This document shows positions 55,619-64,000 of a DNA stretch of 64,000 nucleotides, piece by piece. Position 1 is the first letter of the stretch. Every line of letters begins with the position of its first letter. Made by a program: the position numbers and the translations under genes. Below the pieces are notes generated by a model. It did not search any database and was not told the origin of the DNA. It saw only the letters and a program-made list of their open reading frames with translations. Origin of the DNA: Pseudorhodoferax soli. Its GTDB lineage: Bacteria > Pseudomonadota > Gammaproteobacteria > Burkholderiales > Burkholderiaceae_C. Location of the stretch: assembly GCF_003337555.1 (NCBI RefSeq), contig NZ_QPJK01000003.1, positions 240,115 through 304,114 of the forward strand. The letters run 5' to 3'.

Positions 55619-57211
55619 ATGGACATCGACGCAGCGGTCGTTGAATGGCGGCAACGCCTCGGTGCGGAGCAGGTGCTGGATGCGCAGCGGGCCCAGGAGG
55701 CCTATGGCGCCGATACGGCAGCCAACGAGCGTGCGATTCCTGCGGCGCTGCGCATCCTGGACAGTGGCCTGCTGCCAGAGGTGATGCGTATTGCGCAACG
55801 GCACAAGGTGCCCGTGCATCCCATCAGCACCGGCCACAACTGGGGCTATGGCACGGCGTTGCCGCCCGGCGACGGCAGTGTGCTGATCGATCTGGGCGGA
55901 TTGCAGAAGATCCTGCACTTCGACGCCGAGTTCGGTGTCGTGACGGTGGAGCCGGGCGTGACGCAGGGCATGCTCTCGGACTTCCTCGACGCCGGGCAGC
56001 ACCCGTTTCTCGTGCCCGTCACGGGTGCGGGGCCGACTTGCAGCCTGTTGTCCAACGCGCTGGAGCGCGGCTACGGTGTCACGCCCATCACCGACCACTT
56101 CGCGGCCGTGACCGATGTGGAGGCGGTGCTGGCCGACGGCTCGGTCTACCGCACGGCCATGCACGAGGCGGGAGGCGAGGAGATCGCGCGCCTGTTCAAG
56201 TACGGCATCGGCCCGTATTCGGTCGGCCTGTTCACGCAGAGTGCCTTCGGCATCGTGACGAAGATGAGCATCGTGCTGGCCAAGCGGCCCGAGTGCGTCA
56301 AGGTCTGCCTGTTCAGTCTGAAGGACGACAGCCTGCTGGAAGCGGCGGCTGCGGCGATCCGCAACGTGCTGTCCAGGCTGCCGGGCACGGTCGGCGCCAT
56401 CAACCTCATGAACCAGCACCGGGTGCTGGCCATGTCGGCGCCGTACCCGGAAGGCCGCCTGGTCAATGGGCTGATCCCGCCCAACGTCATCTCCGAACTC
56501 GGTAGCCAGTACCAGCTCTTTCCGTGGACCGGCTTCGGCACGCTGTACGGCACCAAGGGCGTGGTCGCGGCCGCGCAGAAGGAGATCAGGCGGGCGCTGG
56601 CGGGCATCGCAAGCCGGCTCATCTTCCTCACGCCTTCCATGGCCAAGACGCTGGCGCGGGCCGCGGGCCGTTTGCCGGGCGGGCTGGGCGAGCGCATCGG
56701 CAGTACGGCGCAGACGCTGGCGCTGTCCTTGGAACTCGTGGCCGGCCGGCCCAACGAGACGGCGCTGCCGCTGGCCTATTGGCGCAACCCGAACCCGCCC
56801 AAAGGCCAGTTCCGCGACCCCGCGCGCGACGGCAGCGGGCTGATCTGGTATGCGCCGCTGGTACCCATGCGCCCATCCACCATGCGCGCCTACGTGAAGA
56901 TGGTCCATGAGGTCACGGCGCGCCACGGCATCGAGCCGCTGATCACCTTCACGACGCTGAGCGACAAGCTCGTGGACAGCACCGTTCCCATCGTCTTCAA
57001 GCGCGACGACCCCAAGGCCGTGGCCGCCGCCAAGGCTTGTTACGCGGAACTCGTGCAGACCGGGCGCGCGGCCGGCTATTTCCCCTACCGCGTCGGCATT
57101 GGCGGCATGCAGACCGTGGTGGGCCTGCAGGACACCGCACGGACCTTCCACGCGCGGCTGCACGACTGCCTGGACCCGAACGGCATCCTCTCGCCGGGCC
57201 GCTACCGCTAG
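55619..57211 (+). CDS. FAD-linked oxidase of the vanillyl-alcohol oxidase / 4-cresol dehydrogenase type
   Basis: A 530-residue flavoprotein. The PCMH-type FAD-binding domain (about 45-260) contains PVHPISTGHNWGYGTALPPGDGSVLIDL, VTVEPGVTQGML and GAGPTCSLLSNALERGYG. The C-terminal substrate domain ends FPYRVGIGGMQTVVGLQDTARTFHARLHDCLDPNGILSPGRY. These are the VAO/PchF family features; such enzymes oxidise para-substituted phenols. No cytochrome partner gene (as in 4-cresol dehydrogenase) is adjacent, so the electron acceptor and substrate are open. The ATG at 55619 follows GGAG. Confidence 0.88.
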   Translation: MDIDAAVVEWRQRLGAEQVLDAQRAQEAYGADTAANERAIPAALRILDSGLLPEVMRIAQRHKVPVHPISTGHNWGYGTALPPGDGSVLIDLGGLQKILHFDAEFGVVTVEPGVTQGMLSDFLDAGQHPFLVPVTGAGPTCSLLSNALERGYGVTPITDHFAAVTDVEAVLADGSVYRTAMHEAGGEEIARLFKYGIGPYSVGLFTQSAFGIVTKMSIVLAKRPECVKVCLFSLKDDSLLEAAAAAIRNVLSRLPGTVGAINLMNQHRVLAMSAPYPEGRLVNGLIPPNVISELGSQYQLFPWTGFGTLYGTKGVVAAAQKEIRRALAGIASRLIFLTPSMAKTLARAAGRLPGGLGERIGSTAQTLALSLELVAGRPNETALPLAYWRNPNPPKGQFRDPARDGSGLIWYAPLVPMRPSTMRAYVKMVHEVTARHGIEPLITFTTLSDKLVDSTVPIVFKRDDPKAVAAAKACYAELVQTGRAAGYFPYRVGIGGMQTVVGLQDTARTFHARLHDCLDPNGILSPGRYR

Positions 57212-57246
57212 CGCCGCGGGCGGTCGGACGTCGTCCCGGTGGAAGC

Positions 57247-57340
57247 GTGAACAAGTTCACACGCGGATGTCACGAAAACTTACAGTCACTTACGTGTTGC
57301 GTTTGAAACACTGATTTGTTTCAATAAATCAACGACTTAC
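57247..57340 (+). promoter_or_regulatory. Repeat-rich upstream region of the PEP-CTERM gene
   Basis: This AT-rich stretch holds GTGAAC-AA-GTTCAC (57247-57260), three direct copies of ACTTAC (57278, 57288 and 57335, the first two exactly 10 bases apart), and a perfect 8-bp inverted repeat TTGAAACA / TGTTTCAA (57303-57324). It lies just upstream of a sigma-54-type promoter element and has the look of an enhancer for a bacterial enhancer-binding protein. No gene is present in 57212-57426. Confidence 0.5.
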
Positions 57341-57354
57341 ATTGTTGCAAATTG

Positions 57355-57372
57355 TTGGCACTGAAAGTGCTT
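57355..57372 (+). promoter_or_regulatory. Sigma-54 type -24/-12 promoter element
   Basis: TTGGCACTGAAAGTGCTT contains TGGCAC followed after 5 bases by GTGCT, one mismatch from the RpoN consensus TGGCAC-N5-TTGCW. The invariant GG (57357-57358) and GC (57369-57370) are separated by exactly 10 bases, as required. The start of transcription would fall near 57382, giving a leader of about 45 bases before the PEP-CTERM start codon. Confidence 0.72.
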
Positions 57373-57426
57373 CCTTGGTGCGCAGGAGCGGCAGACGCCG
57401 TCTTCGACAACATGCAAGGACTACAT

Positions 57427-58149
57427 ATGAACGTGCTCAAGAAGACCCTCGCCGGTGCCGCACTCGCCGCAGCCGCAGCCGTGTCGCAAGCAGCCATCGT
57501 CAACGTTGGTGGCGTGACCTGGGACACCGCCGCCGTGGACGCGAACGGCTTCTCCCTCGATTTTTCGGGCAACACCGCCTCCGTCCACCAGACGGTGAAT
57601 GCGCAAGGCGTGCTGAGCGGCACCGGAACAATCTCGGGCATCAACGACAACACGAGCTTCTGCACGGGCTGCACGCTGACCTTCAGCTTCGGCGGCTTCC
57701 AGCTGAGCAGCGGCAGCCTGCCGAGCGGCAACGTCACGGGGACGTTCTCGCCGAGCTACTCCAACGGCTGGGTCAATGTGACGGTGAACTACGCCAACGC
57801 GCCTTCGGTGCTGTGGCTCGAGATGCTCGGCCATGAAGTCGACGGCAGTTCGCTCGATGGCACGATCGTGACCCGCAACGGCGTCGTCCGGTCGATGTTC
57901 GGCGGCGGTCAGCTCGATGTGGTGGGTGGCCTCGCCGCCAGCTACTTCGACACCAACACCATGACGGAAGGTGCGGATTTCACCTTCGGCACCGTGTTCA
58001 CGACGATCGTCAGCGCCAGCAACGCCTTCGGCTCCGGCACCTTCACGAGCAAGACCCGCGTGACCGAAGTGCCCGAGCCGACCTCGGTCGCGCTGTTCGG
58101 TCTGGGTCTGGTGGGTCTGGCGGCAGGCCGCCGCAAGCTGGCGAAGTAA
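57427..58149 (+). CDS. PEP-CTERM sorting-domain protein
   Basis: A 240-residue exported protein of unknown function. A signal peptide (MNVLKKTLAGAALAAAAAVSQA, 1-22) leads to a Ser/Thr/Gly/Asn-rich body that is likely beta-rich, with one CTGC pair in the middle. The C-terminus is a canonical exosortase signal: VPEP at 215-218, a hydrophobic helix SVALFGLGLVGLAAG and the basic end RRKLAK. Such proteins are cut by an exosortase and usually linked to extracellular polysaccharide or biofilm matrix. The ATG at 57427 has AAGGA upstream. No exosortase gene is in this window. Confidence 0.93.
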   Translation: MNVLKKTLAGAALAAAAAVSQAAIVNVGGVTWDTAAVDANGFSLDFSGNTASVHQTVNAQGVLSGTGTISGINDNTSFCTGCTLTFSFGGFQLSSGSLPSGNVTGTFSPSYSNGWVNVTVNYANAPSVLWLEMLGHEVDGSSLDGTIVTRNGVVRSMFGGGQLDVVGGLAASYFDTNTMTEGADFTFGTVFTTIVSASNAFGSGTFTSKTRVTEVPEPTSVALFGLGLVGLAAGRRKLAK

Positions 58150-58166
58150 GCCGCAGCCCCCCTCCA

Positions 58167-58205
58167 GCAATGCCCGGCAAGTCCTCTTGCCGGGCATTGC
58201 CGTTT
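58167..58205 (+). terminator. Strong hairpin terminator after the PEP-CTERM gene
   Basis: A perfect 15-bp stem (58167-58181 with 58186-58200) closed by a TCCT loop begins 17 bases after the stop codon. The inner stem reads GCCCGGCAAG / CTTGCCGGGC. It is followed by CGTTTCT, a short U-rich tail. It is probably a rho-independent terminator isolating the PEP-CTERM transcript from smc. Confidence 0.78.
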
Positions 58206-58348
58206 CTGCGCGGGAGCGGGCGGGCAGGCCCTGGAAGCGGCTCAGATAAAATTTTGGGCGACTGTGCGCTGCACTGGCCGTGCATGCGGGTTCGGCGCGG
58301 TCCGCACCGACCTCCCAGACACGCTGCCTTTTCCAACCAAGCTTTCCC

Positions 58349-61300
58349 TTGCGCCTCAACTCCATCAAGCTGGCCGGCTTCAAGTCCTTCGTCGAGCCCA
58401 CGAACTTCCTGCTGCCGGGGCAGCTCGTGGGCGTGGTCGGGCCGAACGGCTGCGGCAAGTCCAACATCATGGACGCTGTGCGCTGGGTGTTGGGCGAGAG
58501 CAAGGCCAGCGAACTGCGCGGCGAGTCCATGCAGGACGTGATCTTCAACGGCACCAACCTGCGCAAGCCGGCCAGCCGCGCCAGCGTGGAACTGGTGTTC
58601 GACAACTCGGACCACCGTGCTGGCGGCCAGTGGTCGCAGTTCACCGAGATCGCCGTCAAGCGCGTGCTAACGCGCGACGGCACCAGCAGCTACTACATCA
58701 ACAACCAGCCTGTGCGCCGGCGCGACGTGCAGGATGTGTTCCTGGGCACGGGCCTGGGCCCGCGCGCCTACGCCATCATTGGCCAGGGCACGATCAGCCG
58801 CATCATTGAGTCCAAGCCCGAGGAGCTGCGGCTGTTCCTCGAAGAAGCGGCCGGTGTCTCCAAGTACAAGGAACGTCGGCGCGAGACCGAGAACCGGTTG
58901 TCGGACACGCGCGAGAACCTGACCCGCGTGGAAGACATCCTGCGCGAGCTCAACGCCAACCTCGACAAGCTGGAAAAGCAGGCAGAGGTAGCGCAGCGCT
59001 ACCACGCGCTGCAAGCCAGCGCCACGCTCAAGCAGCACCAGCTGTGGTTCTTGAAGCGTGCCGACAGCGAGGCCGATCAGGCCCGCATCCTGGCCGAGGT
59101 CGCCAACGCGCAGACCGCCCTGGAATCCCGTGTGGCCGACCTGCGCCACATCGAGGCCGAACTGGAGACCGTGCGCCAGGCCCACTATGCCGCTGGCGAC
59201 CTGGTCAACCAGGCCCAGGGCAAGCTCTACGAGGCCAGTGCCGAGGTCGGCAAGCTGGAAAGCGAGATCCGCTTCGTGGTCGAAGGCCGCCAGCGCGTGG
59301 AGCAGCGCCTGGCCACGCTCAAGGAGCAGATCGGCCAATGGGGCACGCGGCGCGCGGATGCCGAGGCCGAGATCGAGACGCTGTCCGGCCAGGGCGAGCA
59401 GGCCGAGGAGGCCGCTGAACTGTTGGCCGCCCAGGTCGAGGAACAGGCCATGCGCCTGCCCGAACTCGAGGATGCTTTGGGCCAGGCCCAGGCGCGCGCC
59501 AACGAGCAGCGCACGAGCGTGGGCCAGGTCCAGCAGCAGATCCAGGTCCTGGCGGCGGAGCAGCGCAGCATCGAGGAGCAATCCCGCCAGCTGAACCAGC
59601 GGCGCGAGCGCCTCGTGACCGACCAGCGCGCGCTGGCCGTGCCCGACGAGGCGCGCCTGGCCCAGTTGCAGGAGCAGCTCGAGCAGGCCCAGGAGGCCGC
59701 CGGCATCGCCGATGCACGTTTGCAGGAACTGCAGGACAGCGTGCCGCAGCTGGACGAAGACCGGCGCACACGCCAGCAGACCGTCAACACCGAGTCGGCG
59801 CGCGAGGCCGACCTGTCGGCCCGCGCCGAAGCGCTCAAGGCGCTGCAGGAGAAGGTGCGCACCGACGGCAAGCTCGCGCCGTGGCTCGCCCGCCACGGCC
59901 TGGACGGCCTGCAAGGCATCTGGAGCCGCATCCACATCGAGCAGGGTTGGGAGAGCGCGCTGGAGGCCGCCTTGCGTGAACGCCTGGGCGCGCTGGAGAT
60001 CTCGCGGCTCGACAGCGTCAAGGGCTTCCTCGGCCAGCAGGGCGCCGACGGCCCGCCGGCCAAGCTGGCCTTCTACAGCCCGCCTGCGGCGCCCGCCGCT
60101 CAGGAACCGGCGGCCCTGCCGCGGCTGGCCGACCTGCTGCGCCTGGGCGATGCGGCCCAGCGCGCGCTGTTCGCCGAATGGCTGCACGGTTGCTACACGG
60201 CGCAGAGCTTCGAGGAAGCCCTGGCCCAGCGCAGCCAGCTGCAACCCGGCGAGACGATCTACGTGCGCGCCGGCCATGCGGTCGGCGCGCACAGCGTGAG
60301 CTTCTTCGCGCAGGACTCCGAGCAGGCCGGCCTGCTGGCCCGGGCGCAGGAGATCGAGAACCTGGACAAGCAGCTGCGCGCGCAAGCCTTGATCGGCGAG
60401 GAGTCGCGCAGCGCCCTCGTGCGCGCCGAGGCTGCCTACGCCGATGCCTCGCAGCGTCTGGTCGGCGCGCGCCGCGAAGCCGCCGAGACCCAGAGCAGTT
60501 TCCATGCGTTGCAGGTCGAGACGCTGCGGCTGCAGCAGCTGGCAGAACAGACACGCGCCCGCAACGAACAGCTGGGCTCCGACCTGGCCGAGGTCGACGC
60601 CCAGCTGGAAGACCTGCAGGAGCGCCGCATCACGGCCGAGGCACGCTTCGAGGAACTGGACATGCAGCTGGCCGACAGCCAGGAGCGCCATGCACAGCTC
60701 GACGAGCGCGTGATCGAGGCCCAGCGCCGGCTGGCCGAATCGCGCGAGCAGCAGCGCGGCCTGGAGCGCCAAGCCCAGGAGGCGCAATTCGCGCACCGCA
60801 GCCTGGGCGCGCGCCGCGACGAACTGTCGCGCGCCATCGCCATGGCCGAGCAGCAGGCCGGCACGCTCGTGGGCGAAGAGGAGCGCGCCCGCGAGGAACT
60901 GGCGCGCCTGTCGGACGCCGCGGCCCAGGCCGGGCTGCAGAACGCCCTGGCGCTCAAGCTCGAGCGGGAGGCCGCGCTCGGCGCGCAGCGCAGCGAGTAC
61001 GACGACCTCACGCAGCGCCTGCGCGCGAGCGACGAACGCCGGCTCAAGTTCGAGCGCGAGCTCGACCCCCTGCGCCAGCGCATCATGGAGTTCCAGCTCA
61101 AGGAGCAGGCCGCGCGCCTGGGCCTGGAGCAGTACAGCCAGCACCTGCTCGATGCGGGTGTGGACATGGCCCAGCTGGCCCAGTCCATCACCGAAGGCAA
61201 TGTGCGCCTTTCCGGCCTGCAGACCGAGATCGACCGGCTCCACCGCGAGATCGTCGCGCTGGGCGCCGTCAACCTTGCCGCGCTGGACGAACTCAGTGCC

Positions 61301-61873
61301 GCGCGCGAACGCAAGCAGTTCCTGGACGCGCAGACCGCCGACCTGACCGAGGCCATGACCACCCTCGAGGACGCGATCCGCAAGATCGACAACGAGACGC
61401 GCGACCTGCTCTCGGGCACCTTCGACACCGTCAACGGCCACTTCGGCCGCATGTTCCCCGAGCTGTTCGGTGGCGGCAATGCGCGCCTCGTCATCACGGG
61501 TGACGAGATCCTGGACTCGGGCGTGCAGGTCATCGCCCAGCCGCCCGGCAAGAAGAACCAGACCATCCACCTGCTGTCCGGCGGCGAGAAGGCGCTGACG
61601 GCCATTGCACTCGTGTTCGCGATCTTCCAGCTCAATCCCGCACCGTTCTGCCTGCTCGACGAGGTGGACGCGCCGCTGGACGATGCCAACACCGAGCGCT
61701 ATGCCAAACTCGTGAGCGCCATGAGCCGCGAGACCCAGTTCCTGTTCATCAGCCACAACAAGATCGCCATGGAAATGGCCAAGCAGTTGATCGGCGTGAC
61801 CATGCAGGAGCAGGGCGTTTCGCGCATCGTGGCGGTCGACATGGAATCGGCCCTGTCGATGGCCGAGACCTGA
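58349..61873 (+). CDS. smc: Chromosome segregation protein SMC
   Basis: An 1174-residue ATPase that organises and segregates chromosomes. The N-terminal head has Walker A GPNGCGKSN (31-39), followed by a long coiled coil (about 165-500). A hinge (about 515-660) contains WLARHGLDGLQGIWSRI, then the returning coil and the C-terminal head with signature LSGGEKALTAIALVFAIFQ and Walker B FCLLDEVDAPLDDAN. The TTG at 58349 yields the conserved MRLNSIKLAGFKSF start; the upstream ATG at 58280 would add 23 residues unlike the family. It heads smc-zipA-ligA. Confidence 0.96.
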   Translation: MRLNSIKLAGFKSFVEPTNFLLPGQLVGVVGPNGCGKSNIMDAVRWVLGESKASELRGESMQDVIFNGTNLRKPASRASVELVFDNSDHRAGGQWSQFTEIAVKRVLTRDGTSSYYINNQPVRRRDVQDVFLGTGLGPRAYAIIGQGTISRIIESKPEELRLFLEEAAGVSKYKERRRETENRLSDTRENLTRVEDILRELNANLDKLEKQAEVAQRYHALQASATLKQHQLWFLKRADSEADQARILAEVANAQTALESRVADLRHIEAELETVRQAHYAAGDLVNQAQGKLYEASAEVGKLESEIRFVVEGRQRVEQRLATLKEQIGQWGTRRADAEAEIETLSGQGEQAEEAAELLAAQVEEQAMRLPELEDALGQAQARANEQRTSVGQVQQQIQVLAAEQRSIEEQSRQLNQRRERLVTDQRALAVPDEARLAQLQEQLEQAQEAAGIADARLQELQDSVPQLDEDRRTRQQTVNTESAREADLSARAEALKALQEKVRTDGKLAPWLARHGLDGLQGIWSRIHIEQGWESALEAALRERLGALEISRLDSVKGFLGQQGADGPPAKLAFYSPPAAPAAQEPAALPRLADLLRLGDAAQRALFAEWLHGCYTAQSFEEALAQRSQLQPGETIYVRAGHAVGAHSVSFFAQDSEQAGLLARAQEIENLDKQLRAQALIGEESRSALVRAEAAYADASQRLVGARREAAETQSSFHALQVETLRLQQLAEQTRARNEQLGSDLAEVDAQLEDLQERRITAEARFEELDMQLADSQERHAQLDERVIEAQRRLAESREQQRGLERQAQEAQFAHRSLGARRDELSRAIAMAEQQAGTLVGEEERAREELARLSDAAAQAGLQNALALKLEREAALGAQRSEYDDLTQRLRASDERRLKFERELDPLRQRIMEFQLKEQAARLGLEQYSQHLLDAGVDMAQLAQSITEGNVRLSGLQTEIDRLHREIVALGAVNLAALDELSAARERKQFLDAQTADLTEAMTTLEDAIRKIDNETRDLLSGTFDTVNGHFGRMFPELFGGGNARLVITGDEILDSGVQVIAQPPGKKNQTIHLLSGGEKALTAIALVFAIFQLNPAPFCLLDEVDAPLDDANTERYAKLVSAMSRETQFLFISHNKIAMEMAKQLIGVTMQEQGVSRIVAVDMESALSMAET

Positions 61874-61903
61874 ACCCATTCCAACCAGAACAAGAGGAAA
61901 CCG

Positions 61904-64000
<2,097 letters not shown>

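Overview
The window is about 64 kb of very GC-rich chromosome with tight gene packing, many 4-base start/stop overlaps and a few GTG/TTG starts. The protein set (tripartite-tricarboxylate 'Bug' receptor, smc-zipA-ligA, smpB/ratA/ratB, dapC-dapD-pilU-dapE-prmB, the valine-degradation cluster, MHYT-GGDEF-EAL proteins, a PEP-CTERM protein) points to a betaproteobacterium of the Burkholderiales, most likely Comamonadaceae. I saw no rRNA, tRNA, CRISPR, insertion sequence or prophage genes. The window is ordinary housekeeping and metabolic chromosome, cut through a gene at each end: a Bug receptor on the left and ligA on the right.

Layout, 1-24 kb. After the truncated Bug receptor come gloA, a hotdog thioesterase divergent from a MarR regulator, a 1263-residue GAF/PAS/GGDEF/EAL protein, a two-gene galactonate operon (dgoK-dgoA), a cupin, the DEAD-box helicase rhlE divergent from the translation factor ettA, a membrane-tethered TAXI receptor with a P1-family peptidase, two tandem MHYT-GGDEF-EAL paralogues, smpB divergent from ratA-ratB, and guaB - LysM/BON protein - guaA.

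Layout, 24-45 kb. A 2H phosphoesterase, a RecQ-like helicase with a phosphoribosyltransferase-like tail, msrB-msrA and a split YeeE/YedE transporter lead into an acetate module: acs divergent from a cytosolic hybrid kinase, its response regulator, a DUF485 protein and actP. Two uncharacterised genes, a GlsB-type protein and the ABC-F ATPase yheS follow. Next is the lysine-biosynthesis/pilus operon dapC-dapD-pilU-dapE-prmB.

Layout, 45-64 kb. A NarL-type regulator with a hybrid kinase, an MFS exporter divergent from an ArsR-like regulator, and the valine/isobutyrate cluster (mmsA - acyl-CoA dehydrogenase - hydroxyisobutyryl-CoA hydrolase - mmsB) divergent from a LysR regulator. A vanillyl-alcohol-oxidase-family flavoenzyme and a PEP-CTERM protein come next, then smc-zipA-ligA.

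The most interesting non-coding signals are a sigma-54-type -24/-12 element with upstream repeats in front of the PEP-CTERM gene, matched inverted repeats between the LysR gene and mmsA, palindromes between the MarR and thioesterase genes, and a palindrome between the ArsR-like gene and the MFS gene. Themes are c-di-GMP signalling (three GGDEF+EAL proteins in the first 19 kb), acetate and branched-chain acyl-CoA metabolism, and translation/ribosome maintenance (smpB, ratA, ettA, yheS, prmB, rhlE). I did not find a clearly new multi-gene system. The best candidates for new biology are the PEP-CTERM control region, the tethered TAXI receptor, the helicase-phosphoribosyltransferase fusion and the Cys-containing ArsR-like regulator.
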